A stretch of 64,000 bases of DNA from Micromonospora nigra (GCF_900091585.1 NZ_FMHT01000003.1:4207501-4271500), one strand, 5' to 3'; positions 41,613 through 50,225 are shown, counted from the stretch's first letter. The notes: generated by a model not told the origin, from the sequence alone. Made by a program: numbers and translations.

Positions 41613-43043
41613 TCAGCGGGCCGTGGCGTACGCGGCGCAGCCGATCAGCTCCATCGACACCTGGAGCCGCTCCAGGCTGATGTTCTTGGCGATGGTGTCC
41701 TCCGGGCTGTGGTACGGCGGTTCCAGCAGCGCCGGCGACTCCTCGCCCCGCCAGGAGAAGTTCGCGCTGGCGATGCCGACCTCCTGGAACGACTGGTGGT
41801 CGCTGGCACCACGGCGGGTCACCGGCGAGATCCGGGGTTCGTAGCCGAGCCGGGTGGCCGCCGCGCCGACCTCGTCGGTGGCCCGGTTCGCCTCGCCGGT
41901 GAACGACAGCAGCCAGTAGCGGGTGGCCGGGTCCCAGCTCGTGGCCACCATGTCGTTCTGATAGACGGCGAGGATCCGGTCCCGCTCGGGCTGCGGCAGC
42001 TGGGCGACGTAGTGGCGGGAGCCGATCAGCCCCTGCTCCTCGGAACCCCACAGCGCGAAGCGGACGGTCGCGTCCACCGGCACCGCCCGCAGCACCCGGG
42101 CCAGTTCCAGGCACAGCACCGTGCCGGAACCGTCGTCGTTCGCGCCCGGCGCACCGATCACCGAGTCGTAGTGGGCGCTGACCATGACGACCGGGCCGTC
42201 CCGGCCGGACCGGCCACGCCGCTCGCCGAGCACGTTGTGCGAGGTGAGGTTGCGATGCGCCGTCGTGGCGACGGTCAGCTTGAGTGGGCCGGCGGACAGC
42301 AGGTCCCGCAGCCGGTGCTTCTGCGCCTGCGCCACGCCGACCACGGGGATGGGCAGCGGCGTGGTCGCCGACGCCGGCAGCGTGGGCGAGAAGGCCGAGG
42401 CGCGTCGGGGCGCCACCAGGTCGGCCGGCAGGAACACCAGGGCCGCGGCGCCCCGCGCCACCGCCGTGGCGGCCAACTGCTCCCGCTGAGCCGCGAGGTA
42501 GTCGACCAGCACGATCCGACCGGTGACGTCCGGCGGGTAGTCGTCGGGCGTACCCGCCCCGACGTCGACGACACCGCCGGTGACGGCGGTGTCCAGCGCG
42601 GCGTGCGGGCTGGCGCCGACCTGCCAGTTGAGGTCGGTGGGCAGGCCCGCCGGCGAGCTGAGCTGGGCGAGGAACTTGTCGGCCACGGGGAAGGGTTGCA
42701 GGCTGGTGTCGTAGCCGAACCGGTCGAGCTGGCAGGCGATGTAGTGGGCGGCCCGGCGTTCGGACGTCGTGCCGCCGATGCGGGGGCCGATCTCCTCGGA
42801 CAGCTCCCGCAGGTGTTGCAGGGCCCGTCGGGTGGACAGGCGGGCGACGACCCGGCGGTCCTGCGGCGTGAGCCGGGGCGGCCGGTGCGCGCCGGGGCGC
42901 TGGTCGTCGGCGGCCCAGGCGGGGGCGGGCAGCGCCACGGTGGCGGCGCCCCCGAGGGCGACGGTGAGCATCCGGCGCCGGTTCAGAGCGGTGGACGGGG
43001 ACGAGTCTCGCGGGGGTGGCACGGTGTCGTCGAGCGAAGCCAC
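41613..43043 (-). CDS. exported M28 family zinc aminopeptidase
   Basis: 476 residues. The N-terminus NRRRMLTVALGGAATVALPA looks like a twin-arginine signal. Residues ~130-260 are a PA-domain insert (TGRIVLVDYLAAQREQLAAT). The M28 core shows VMVSAHYDSVIGAPGANDDG (zinc His and bridging Asp), FALWGSEEQGLIGSRHYVAQ (catalytic Glu and zinc Glu), YQNDMVA (zinc Asp), SDHQSFQEVGIASANFS and YHSPEDTI (last zinc His). It should release N-terminal amino acids outside the cell. The first GTG/ATG choice is fixed by the signal sequence. Confidence 0.88.
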   Translation of the reverse strand: MASLDDTVPPPRDSSPSTALNRRRMLTVALGGAATVALPAPAWAADDQRPGAHRPPRLTPQDRRVVARLSTRRALQHLRELSEEIGPRIGGTTSERRAAHYIACQLDRFGYDTSLQPFPVADKFLAQLSSPAGLPTDLNWQVGASPHAALDTAVTGGVVDVGAGTPDDYPPDVTGRIVLVDYLAAQREQLAATAVARGAAALVFLPADLVAPRRASAFSPTLPASATTPLPIPVVGVAQAQKHRLRDLLSAGPLKLTVATTAHRNLTSHNVLGERRGRSGRDGPVVMVSAHYDSVIGAPGANDDGSGTVLCLELARVLRAVPVDATVRFALWGSEEQGLIGSRHYVAQLPQPERDRILAVYQNDMVATSWDPATRYWLLSFTGEANRATDEVGAAATRLGYEPRISPVTRRGASDHQSFQEVGIASANFSWRGEESPALLEPPYHSPEDTIAKNISLERLQVSMELIGCAAYATAR

Positions 43044-43145
43044 TGGGGCGCCCTCCTGATCCGGGTGGGCCCCGGACGTCAGGGGTGCGACGCCCGGAGC
43101 ACAGAGACCCGAATCTATCCGGTGGGCTCCCGCTGCTCAAGATCC

Positions 43146-43787
43146 TCAGTAGCCGGCGGTGAAACGCGCGTTACCGAAGCGCGGATTCTCGATCTCGTCG
43201 ACGACCGCCACCGCCAGGTCCTCGTAGCTGAGCACCGAGCGGCCCTGGCCGTCCACCACCGGGTGGTCGGTGCCGGTCCGGTAGTGGCCGGTGCGCTGCC
43301 CCGGATGGAACTCCAGCGGCGGAGGCGACAGGTAGGTCCAGGTCACCCCGTCGGCCGAGGAGCGGTAGAGGTCCAGAGCCGCCGCCTGGCCCAGCGCCGC
43401 GTCCCGGTACTCCGCCGGGAAGTCCGGCTCGTCGAGGAACCGGCCGCCGCTCGGGGCGATCAGCGTGGCGCCGCCACCGACGTGGACGACGCGCGGGGCC
43501 GCCGGCATGTCGCGCAGCACCCCGACGATCGTGGCGGCCGCGTCCCGCCACAACTCCCGGTCACCGCCCCCGATCGCCACGACCAGGGCGTCGGCGTCGG
43601 GAGCCAGCTCCTGGACGCTGCGTTCGCTGGTGGCGTCCCCGGTGACCACGCGGACACCGGCCGGCAGGTAGGTCACGGCCTCGGGTCGGCGGACGGCCGC
43701 GGTGACCCGGTGCCCCCGCTGGTACGCCTCCACGACGATCCGCGACCCCGCGGTGCCACCGGCCCCGAACACGACGACGTTGCTCAC
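43146..43787 (-). CDS. NAD(P)-binding atypical SDR-like protein
   Basis: 213 residues from GTG 43787, six bases after TAGCCT, a leaderless start. The Rossmann start VVVFGAGGTAGSRIVVEAYQ has GxxGxxG; RGHRVTAAVRRPEAVTYLPA gives the NADP-selecting Arg. DADALVVAIGG and WTYLSPPPLEFHPGQRTGHY match the NAD(P)H-binding SDR family of BlvrB/YwnB type. There is no classical YxxxK. The substrate is unknown; flavin/quinone reduction or a redox-sensor role are both possible. Confidence 0.8.
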   Translation of the reverse strand: MSNVVVFGAGGTAGSRIVVEAYQRGHRVTAAVRRPEAVTYLPAGVRVVTGDATSERSVQELAPDADALVVAIGGGDRELWRDAAATIVGVLRDMPAAPRVVHVGGGATLIAPSGGRFLDEPDFPAEYRDAALGQAAALDLYRSSADGVTWTYLSPPPLEFHPGQRTGHYRTGTDHPVVDGQGRSVLSYEDLAVAVVDEIENPRFGNARFTAGY

Positions 43788-43841
43788 GACCCCAGGCTAG
43801 GTAGCCGGCCCGCCGGCCGTCCGCGGAACGCCGATCCCGCG

Positions 43842-45074
43842 TCAGTCGACCAGGGCCGCGTACACGAGTTGGCGTAGCTGCGAGCGCAGCGGCCAGGTGC
43901 TCGACGGCATGAGCTGGGTGAAGAACAGGGCGGTCAGCTCCTCCGTCGGGTCCACCCAGAACGCGGTGCTGGCCACCCCGCCCCAGTAGAACTCGCCCAC
44001 GCTGCTCGGCCCCCGGCTGGGGATCGGGTCGTCGACCACCGCGAAGCCGAGGCCGAAGCCGATGCCGTCGAAGGTGGTCTCGGCGAACCCGCCGGTGGAC
44101 AGGGTGCCCAGGTCCTGCCCGCCGGGCAGGTGGTTGCGGGTCATGAGGCGCACGGTGCGGGGGGCGAGCAGGCGCACCCCGGCCACCTCGCCACCGCGCA
44201 GCAGCAACTGGGTGAACCGGTGGTAGTCGGCGGCCGAGGAGATCAGCCCGCCGCCGCCGGACAACAGCATCGGTTTCGTGTACGCCGCGTCGCCGAGCTT
44301 GTCGAAGCGCACCGCGCGGCCGGTGCGCGGGTCGGGGGCGTGCAGCGCGGCCAACCGGGCGGACTCGTCGCCCTCGACCCACCAACGGGTGTCGGTCATG
44401 CCCAGCGGGCGCAGGATCCGGTCGGCGAAGAAGGCGTCGAGGCTCTGCCCGGAGACGACCTCGATCAGCCGCCCCAGCACGTCGGTGGCGACCGAGTAGC
44501 CCCAGGCGGTGCCGGGCTGGAACAGCAGCGGCAGCTCGCCGAACACCTGGCAGGCGGTCGCGAGGTCGACGTCCGCCGGGGGGTGCAGGTCGTAGCCGGC
44601 CGCCCGGTACAGGCTGTCGACCACCGAGGTCTGCATGAAGCCGTACGTGAGGCCGGCCGTGTGGGTGAGCAGGTGCCACACCCGGATCGGCTCGACCGCC
44701 GGCACGGTGTACGGCTTGAGCGTCGAGCCTTTCGAGTAGACCCGCAGGTCGGCGAACTCGGGCAGCCAGCGGCTGATCTCGTCGGTCAGCTCGAAGCGGC
44801 CCTCCTCCCACAGCATCATCGCCGCGACCGAGGTGACCGGCTTGGTCATCGAGTAGATCCGCCAGAGGGTGTCCGCCTCCACCGGCAGCCCCGCCTCGCG
44901 GTCCCGCAGCCCGTGGGTCGAGGAGTGCGCCACCTCGCCGCGGCGGGTGACCACCACCTGCCAACCGGCGAGCCGGCCGTCGTCGACGTACCTGCCGAAG
45001 TGTTCGTCGATGCGCGCCAGCCGCGCCGGGTCGAAGCCGATCTGGTCCGGGTCGATGCTGCGTGCCACGCTCAC
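43842..45074 (-). CDS. serine hydrolase of the class C beta-lactamase family
   Basis: 410 residues from GTG 45074, six bases after TAGGTT (leaderless). No signal peptide. Active-site motifs: LWRIYSMTKPVTSVAAMMLW (SxxK), AWGYSVATDVLGRLIEVVSG (YxN equivalent as YSV) and FYWGGVASTAFWVDP in place of the HTG box. These features fit cytoplasmic esterases of the EstB/LovD-like type rather than true beta-lactamases. Its promoter is back-to-back with that of the pentapeptide-repeat gene, with 72 bases between the starts. Confidence 0.85.
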   Translation of the reverse strand: MSVARSIDPDQIGFDPARLARIDEHFGRYVDDGRLAGWQVVVTRRGEVAHSSTHGLRDREAGLPVEADTLWRIYSMTKPVTSVAAMMLWEEGRFELTDEISRWLPEFADLRVYSKGSTLKPYTVPAVEPIRVWHLLTHTAGLTYGFMQTSVVDSLYRAAGYDLHPPADVDLATACQVFGELPLLFQPGTAWGYSVATDVLGRLIEVVSGQSLDAFFADRILRPLGMTDTRWWVEGDESARLAALHAPDPRTGRAVRFDKLGDAAYTKPMLLSGGGGLISSAADYHRFTQLLLRGGEVAGVRLLAPRTVRLMTRNHLPGGQDLGTLSTGGFAETTFDGIGFGLGFAVVDDPIPSRGPSSVGEFYWGGVASTAFWVDPTEELTALFFTQLMPSSTWPLRSQLRQLVYAALVD

Positions 45075-45146
45075 GAGCAGAACCTACCGGCGGGTACGCC
45101 GGTGCCGGAAGACCGGTACGTCGGTGACCGCCGTTAGCCTCGTCGC

Positions 45147-45740
45147 ATGCCGGAGCTGATCGAGGGCGTGGCCTTCCGCGACGAGGACTGGTACGCCGAG
45201 GAACTGGTCGACCGGCACTTCGTCGGCTGCTCGTTCCAGCGGGTCGACCTCACCGAGGCGGTCAGTCGGGGTGCCGTGTTCGACGGCTGCACCTTCGGCT
45301 CGGTGTCGTTCAACGTCTCCCGGCACACCGATTCCGCGTTCACCCGCTGCGTGTTCACCCGCTGCAACCTCTTCGAGGCCGAGTTCACCGGCTGCAAGCT
45401 CGTCGGCAGCACCTTCGACCGCTGCGACCTGCGTCCGCTGGTGGTGACCGGCGGTGACTGGTCCTTCACCACCCTCGCGGGCGCCGACCTGCGGGGGGTG
45501 CGGATCACCGGCGTACGGCTGCGGGAGGCCGACCTGGCCGGGGCCGACCTGACGGGCGCGACGCTGACCGGAGCGGACCTGTCCGGCGCGCAGTGGCGGG
45601 GTGCCCGGCTCATCGACGCGGACCTGCGCGGCAGCGACCTGACCTCGCTCGACCCGGGCGGGGCGCAGGTGGCCGGCGCGGTGATCGACGCCGCGCAGGC
45701 CGTGCTGGTCGCCCGAACCCTCGGCTTCGAGGTGCGCTGA
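45147..45740 (+). CDS. pentapeptide-repeat protein
   Basis: 197 residues from ATG 45147, six bases after TAGCCT (45135-45140). A(D/N)LxG-type repeats run through the protein: GCSFQRVDLTEAVSRGAVFD, CVFTRCNLFEAEFTGCKLVG, and the clearest ADLAGADLTGATLTGADLSG. The shape should be a right-handed beta-helix. Relatives such as MfpA/Qnr mimic DNA and bind gyrase, but this link is uncertain and no neighbour supports it. Six to seven Cys lie at i-position turns, an unusual richness. Confidence 0.85.
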   Translation: MPELIEGVAFRDEDWYAEELVDRHFVGCSFQRVDLTEAVSRGAVFDGCTFGSVSFNVSRHTDSAFTRCVFTRCNLFEAEFTGCKLVGSTFDRCDLRPLVVTGGDWSFTTLAGADLRGVRITGVRLREADLAGADLTGATLTGADLSGAQWRGARLIDADLRGSDLTSLDPGGAQVAGAVIDAAQAVLVARTLGFEVR

Positions 45741-45813
45741 CCCGCGCACCCCGCAGGGTGAACCTGCCCGGCATCGCCCGTCCGGCGGGCCGGTCCACTC
45801 CTAGGGTGCGGTT

Positions 45814-46572
45814 ATGGCGACAGGGACGCGCGACCGGTACAGCGGGCTGCGGTGGTTCAACGTGGCCGTCGGGGTGCTGCTCGCGGCCGAGGCGGCCTGG
45901 ATGTGGGCGGCGAGCAACGACCTGGAACTGCCCGTCACCGCGTCCTACCTGACGGCCGACCCGGTGACCCTGCGCGACCCCACCCTGCCGGAGACGGCGT
46001 TCCGCATCCCCATCGGTCCGGCGGTGGCGGTGTTCCTGCTGCTCGCCGCCGTCGACCATTTCCTGGTCGCGGCGCCCGGCATCAACCGCTGGTACGCGCG
46101 CCACCTCGACCGCCGCGCCAACTACGCCCGCTGGATCGAGTACTCGGTCAGCGCCTCGCTGATGATCGTGCTGATCGGGCTGTTCGTCGGCATCCGCGAC
46201 CTCGCCGCGGTGATCGGGCTGTTCGCGGCGAACACCGCGATGATCCTGTTCGGACTGCTGATGGAACGGCAGCAGACGCCGGGCCGGGCGGACTGGAGCG
46301 CCTTCTGGTTCGGCACCCTGGTCGGCCTCGCCCCCTGGCTCGCGATCGCCCTCTACGTCGCCCAGCCGCCGGAGATTCCCGGCTTCGTGTGGGCGATCAT
46401 CTTCGTGCAGCTCCTGCTGTTCGCCAGCTTCGCCGTGGTGATGGCCCTCCAGTACGCCCAGATCGGCCGCTGGCGCGACTACCGGGTCGGCGAGGTGTCG
46501 TACATCCTGCTCAGCCTCGGGGCGAAGTCGGCGCTGGCCTGGATGATCTACTCGAACGTGTTGCGGAGCTGA
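45814..46572 (+). CDS. heliorhodopsin
   Basis: 252 residues from ATG 45814, six bases after TAGGGT (leaderless). Seven membrane helices. The Schiff-base Lys is K238 in SLGAKSALAWMIYSN, and the helix-3 counterion Glu is E109 in RWIEYSVSASLMIVLIGLFV, both as in heliorhodopsins. Further matches are AAVDHFLVAAPGINRWY and MALQYAQIGRW. Heliorhodopsins bind retinal with inverted topology, do not pump ions in most studied cases, and may act as light sensors. No retinal-synthesis gene (blh, crtI) lies in the window, so the chromophore source is elsewhere. Confidence 0.88.
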   Translation: MATGTRDRYSGLRWFNVAVGVLLAAEAAWMWAASNDLELPVTASYLTADPVTLRDPTLPETAFRIPIGPAVAVFLLLAAVDHFLVAAPGINRWYARHLDRRANYARWIEYSVSASLMIVLIGLFVGIRDLAAVIGLFAANTAMILFGLLMERQQTPGRADWSAFWFGTLVGLAPWLAIALYVAQPPEIPGFVWAIIFVQLLLFASFAVVMALQYAQIGRWRDYRVGEVSYILLSLGAKSALAWMIYSNVLRS

Positions 46573-46680
46573 GCCGTCGCACAGGAAGCCGTCGGGTGAC
46601 AAAGGGGACCCCCCTTGGCGGCGAAGCCCACCCGGTGCGACTGTGGAGCGCTCAGACAGTCGCCGGAGTGTGGAGGATCC

Positions 46681-47631
46681 GTGCCGCACGACCGTTTCCC
46701 GCATGCGCGCTCCCGCGCGTACCGTGCCGTCCGGGCGGCGCGTCGCCGCGTCCCCCGGCACCGGCCCGGCCCGGCGCACGACCCGGTTCCGCCGACGGGG
46801 ACCCGCAGCGCCGAACGGCGCACCGCCCGCGCGCGGCAACGCCGCCGGTGGGCGGCGGAGGGAACGCTGGCGTTGCTGTGCGTGGCGGCGCTCGTCGCGT
46901 ACGCGGCGTCGACCGGCCCCGACGAGCCCACCGGCGATCCGGGCGGCGTTCCCGCCGAGGCGGGCCCACCCGGTCTCCCCGTCCTGCCGAGCCGGGACAC
47001 GTCCGCCGGCCTCGTGTCGCCGGGTCTGCAACCCCGCGAGCGGTCACCGAGCCCCAGCCCCACCCCCGCGTCGCCGTCACCGGTGCCGCACCTGCTCACC
47101 CTGAGCCACGCCGACGTGCCGGCCCGCGTCGACCTCACCGCGAGAGGTGGCCGCGACTGGCTGCACTTCGGCCTGCGCGGCGCGGGGGCGACGGTTCGCA
47201 AACGGGACGGCTCGGGCGAGATCCGCGACGACGGCGGCAGTGGCGACCGGGCCGCGTGGGACGCCAACCAGGAGACCGTCGGCTGGCGCGACGGGGTGCC
47301 CGTCCGGTCGGTCGCCGAGACCACCACGGGCGTCTTCACCTGCGGGGTGGGCAGCGGTTTCGCCCTGGCCGTCACCGCCGACGGGCAGCCGCGCACCGCG
47401 CAGGTCTACCTGGGGGTGTGGATGGCCGGGGGGCGACTGGCGGCGCGGCTGTCCACCGGCGGCCCGACCCGCACCGTCCGGTTGTCCGAGCCGCACACGA
47501 GTCGGTCCGCCGAGGTCACCGTCCGGTTCCAGGCCCCGCCGGGGGCGCGGTTGGTGCTGACCTGGATCGCCGAGGAAACGCACAGCCCCGACTGCGGCGC
47601 GGTCACCCTCCAGGCGGTCGCGCTGCGCTGA
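46681..47631 (+). CDS. single-pass membrane protein with unknown C-terminal beta domain
   Basis: 316 residues from GTG 46681 (GGAGG four bases upstream); an earlier in-frame ATG has no ribosome site. A very basic N-terminal tail (AYRAVRAARRRVPRHRPGPA) leads to one helix (GTLALLCVAALVAYAAS), then a Pro/Ser linker (SPSPSPTPASPSPVP). The C-terminal ~170 residues are beta-rich with WLHFGLRGAGATVRKRDGSG, NQETVGWRDGVPVRSVAETT and AQVYLGVWMAGGRLAARLST, ending with two Cys. I do not recognise the domain. An extracytoplasmic binding role is inferred from topology. Confidence 0.62.
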   Translation: MPHDRFPHARSRAYRAVRAARRRVPRHRPGPAHDPVPPTGTRSAERRTARARQRRRWAAEGTLALLCVAALVAYAASTGPDEPTGDPGGVPAEAGPPGLPVLPSRDTSAGLVSPGLQPRERSPSPSPTPASPSPVPHLLTLSHADVPARVDLTARGGRDWLHFGLRGAGATVRKRDGSGEIRDDGGSGDRAAWDANQETVGWRDGVPVRSVAETTTGVFTCGVGSGFALAVTADGQPRTAQVYLGVWMAGGRLAARLSTGGPTRTVRLSEPHTSRSAEVTVRFQAPPGARLVLTWIAEETHSPDCGAVTLQAVALR

Positions 47632-47708
47632 GCGGTGACGCCACCCGGCGGGCGACGTCGGCGGGGGGTAGCGTGGGTGCCGACACCACGGACGACCCGG
47701 GAGGACCG

Positions 47709-48146
47709 ATGACGGCCGGCGAGCAGGTGCTGGACAGCCCCGAGGGCTGGGTGGCCGACCACATCCAGCGGTACGTCGCCACCGATGGCGCCGACGGTCA
47801 CGAGTGGCGTCCGGGCGTCTTCACCCTGCTGCTGACCACGCGGGGCCGCCGCAGCGGCACACTTCGGCGCACGGCCCTGATCTACGGTCGGGACGGCGAC
47901 TCCTACCTGATCGTCGCCTCGCAGGGCGGCGATCCGAAACATCCGGCGTGGTATCTGAACCTGCTGGCCGAACCGGAGGTGCTGGTGCAGGTCGGTGCCG
48001 AACGGTTCACCGCACGGGCGCGTACGGCCACGGCGGCGGAGAAGCCGCGGATGTGGACGACGATGGTCTCGATCTGGCCCCCGTACGACGACTACCAGGC
48101 CAAGACCGACCGGGACATTCCCGTGGTGGTGCTCGACCGGGTCTGA
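47709..48146 (+). CDS. deazaflavin (F420)-dependent nitroreductase-family protein (DDN-like)
   Basis: 145 residues from ATG 47709 with GGAGG five bases upstream. The family pattern is clear: FTLLLTTRGRRSGTLRRTAL, YLIVASQGGDPKHPAWYLNL, LAEPEVLVQVGAERFTARAR and MVSIWPPYDDYQAKTDRDIP then VVVLDRV. These match DDN-like DUF385 proteins that bind F420, of which Mycobacterium Ddn activates nitroimidazole drugs. The natural substrate is likely a quinone or similar. Confidence 0.9.
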   Translation: MTAGEQVLDSPEGWVADHIQRYVATDGADGHEWRPGVFTLLLTTRGRRSGTLRRTALIYGRDGDSYLIVASQGGDPKHPAWYLNLLAEPEVLVQVGAERFTARARTATAAEKPRMWTTMVSIWPPYDDYQAKTDRDIPVVVLDRV

Positions 48147-48246
48147 CCCGGAAGGCGAACGGGGACAGTTTGTCCGTCGCGGGCGAGCCGTTGCGGCCTA
48201 CCGTTCCGCTGTCCCTGACCGACCGTCCACTCAGGAGCTGAGCCCG

Positions 48247-48570
48247 ATGAGCAGCAGTACCCCGCGTCCGTCCACCTCGCCCACCACCGGTGAGCCGGCG
48301 GGGGCGGTGCTCCAGGACATTCCCCTGCCGCCGTACGTGACCGCCGAGGACGCGCAGTTCGCCGTCCGGGCCGTGGTGGTGCACGCACCCCGCCGGTGGT
48401 CCGGCGGCACGGTCTGCCGCAACGACGCGAGCCCTCACCCGTGCCGGCTGCACCGCTGGGGCGCCCGGGTGCTGGCGCTGCGCGGGCTGCGCGACGCCGA
48501 CATCGCGGCCCTGGTCGAGCGGGGCGACCCGACGGCGGTGGCTCCCCGCCCGCACCGCCCGGGCGCCTGA
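48247..48570 (+). CDS. small C-x8-C protein, family member 3
   Basis: 107 residues from ATG 48247 (AGGAG nine bases upstream). After a Ser/Thr/Pro-rich start the core VTAEDAQFAVRAVVVHAPRR, TVCRNDASPHPCRLHRWGAR and LALRGLRDADIAALVERGDP aligns with the proteins at 24038 and 38666. All three keep AVRAV, HA, W, the C-x8-C pair, PCRL and RWG. Function unknown. A perfect hairpin overlaps its stop codon. Confidence 0.72.
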   Translation: MSSSTPRPSTSPTTGEPAGAVLQDIPLPPYVTAEDAQFAVRAVVVHAPRRWSGGTVCRNDASPHPCRLHRWGARVLALRGLRDADIAALVERGDPTAVAPRPHRPGA

Positions 48571-48584
48571 GCCCCCGGGCGGTG
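48553..48584. terminator. hairpin overlapping the stop of small protein 3
   Basis: CACCGCCCGGG and CCCGGGCGGTG perfect 11-base arms at 48553-48563 and 48574-48584, loop of ten containing the TGA. The following gap to 48901 (~330 bases) has no gene, two copies of a CGGCCACAGCCAGGA repeat (48599-48613, 48638-48652) and probably the promoter of the HesB-like gene. Confidence 0.65.
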
Positions 48585-48901
48585 CAGACGGAGCCGACCG
48601 GCCACAGCCAGGAGAGTCGGCCGGCCACATGACCGGTCGGCCACAGCCAGGATGACCTGGCCGCCGGCAGGATTGACCCGTCTGCTTACCCCTTCCAGGC
48701 GGGACCATGCCACCCTCGATGGAATGATCGATCTCTATTTGACGGATGCTCCGACACGGGGCAACGTGGGCGGTGCAGGGGCCTCTCGTCTGCCCCGACG
48801 CGACGGCCGTAGCCGCTCGCCCGCCCCGGAGCAGGGGCACCGGCCCGCCGGGCCGGCCCGGTCCGTGCCGCGATCCGCCACATTCCACGAGGAGTTCCGC
48901 C

Positions 48902-49183
48902 ATGCTCACCATGACCGACAACGCCGTGCTGGTCATCCGTGACCTCGCCGCCCAGCAGGACGTCCTGTCCGACGGGGGCGTGCGCATCGCCGCCGACATG
49001 ACGGCGGGCTCACTCACCGTCGAGTTGGTCGAGGCACCCGCCGACGGTGACCAGGTGGTCGACAACCAGGGTGCCCGGATCTTCCTCGACTCCGACGCCG
49101 CCGAACTGCTCGGCGACGCCTCGGTTGACGCGTCGGTCGACGACGAGGGCATCATCCAGTTCGGGTTCACCGAGAAGGAGTGA
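48902..49183 (+). CDS. HesB/IscA-fold protein lacking cysteines
   Basis: 93 residues from ATG 48902 with GAGGAG upstream. MTDNAVLVIRDLAAQQDVLS, GVRIAADMTAGSLTVELVEA and GARIFLDSDAAELLGDASVD then IIQFGFTEKE follow the HesB/IscA beta fold. A-type Fe-S carriers need three Cys; this protein has none. Cysteine-free HesB-like proteins occur in Gram-positive bacteria without a known role. Fe-S carriage is therefore not expected. No isc/suf gene is nearby. Confidence 0.75.
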   Translation: MLTMTDNAVLVIRDLAAQQDVLSDGGVRIAADMTAGSLTVELVEAPADGDQVVDNQGARIFLDSDAAELLGDASVDASVDDEGIIQFGFTEKE

Positions 49184-49337
49184 CAGTCGCGGGCCGGCCG
49201 GGTGACTCCGGTCAGTCCGCCCGTACCGTGCCGCCGGCCTCCCCGTTCCTCCTCCGCGAGCCATCCCGGCCGACCGGGGGGCGGTGCGGGTTCGACCGGG
49301 CACGCGGCGCGACGGCAGGGCGACTAGGGTGGTCCGG

Positions 49338-50225
49338 ATGACCGACGAGCCGCACCGCTACCGGTCCCCCGACGAGGACAGCGCCCGGTGGCGCGGATTC
49401 CCGTTCCGCGACGGTGACATCGTGGTCAGCACCCGCTCCAAGAGCGGCACCACCTGGATGCAGATGATCTGTGCGCTGCTCGTGCTGCGCACCCCGGAAC
49501 TGCCGGTGCCCCTGGCGGAGCTGTCGCCGTGGCTGGACTGGCTGGTCGAGCCGCGCGACGACGTGTTCCGGCGGCTGGCGGCCCAACGGCACCGCCGGAT
49601 CGTCAAGACCCACACACCCCTCGACGGCGTGCCCCTCGATGCCCGGGCCCGCTACGTGGTGGTCGCCCGCCACCCGCTGGACATGGCGGTGTCCCTCTAT
49701 TACCAGGCCGCCGACAACCTGGACCAGCGGCGGTTGCGGGAGTTGACCGGCTCCGCCGCCTTTGCCGACCGGCCGAAGCCCCGGCCCACCGTGGACGAGT
49801 GGCTGGCCCGTTGGGTGGACGACGACCCCGATCCCCGCGCCGAGCTGGACTCCCTGCCCGGAGTCCTGTGGCACCTGGGCGATGCCTGGGGCCGCCGGCA
49901 CGAACCGAACGTGCTCCTCGTGCACTACGACGACCTGTCGACCGACCTGGCGGGGCAGATGGGCCGGCTGGCGGCCTGGCTGGAGCTGGACCCGCCCGCC
50001 CCGGAGCTGGTCGAGGCCGCCACCTTCGACCGGATGCGGGAGCGGGCCGACCGGCTCGCCCCCGACCCGGCCGGGATCCTCCTCGATCGACGGGCCTTCT
50101 TCCGCCGGGGCCGGTCCGGGCAGGGCCGGGAGGTCCTCGCCGCGCCGGCGCTCGCGCGCTACCGGGCCCGCGTCGCGGACCTGGCTCCGGCAGACCTGCT
50201 CGCCTGGTTGCACCGCGCACCCTGA
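49338..50225 (+). CDS. PAPS-dependent sulfotransferase
   Basis: 295 residues from ATG 49338, seven bases after TAGGGT. The phosphosulfate loop is VSTRSKSGTTWMQMICALLV; IVKTHTPLDGVP carries the KTH element; RYVVVARHPLDMAVSLYYQA holds the 3'-phosphate Arg and Ser; RRGRSGQGREV is the C-terminal RKG-like loop. This layout is that of cytosolic SULT-type enzymes, which move sulfate from PAPS to hydroxyl or amine groups of small molecules. The acceptor is unknown and no biosynthetic cluster surrounds it. Confidence 0.9.
   Translation: MTDEPHRYRSPDEDSARWRGFPFRDGDIVVSTRSKSGTTWMQMICALLVLRTPELPVPLAELSPWLDWLVEPRDDVFRRLAAQRHRRIVKTHTPLDGVPLDARARYVVVARHPLDMAVSLYYQAADNLDQRRLRELTGSAAFADRPKPRPTVDEWLARWVDDDPDPRAELDSLPGVLWHLGDAWGRRHEPNVLLVHYDDLSTDLAGQMGRLAAWLELDPPAPELVEAATFDRMRERADRLAPDPAGILLDRRAFFRRGRSGQGREVLAAPALARYRARVADLAPADLLAWLHRAP

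Noticed and set aside
41103..48146. F420-type oxidoreductases, sulfotransferase and SDR considered as a biosynthetic gene cluster
   Set aside because: The genes are single units on both strands with separate promoters, and no core synthase is present.
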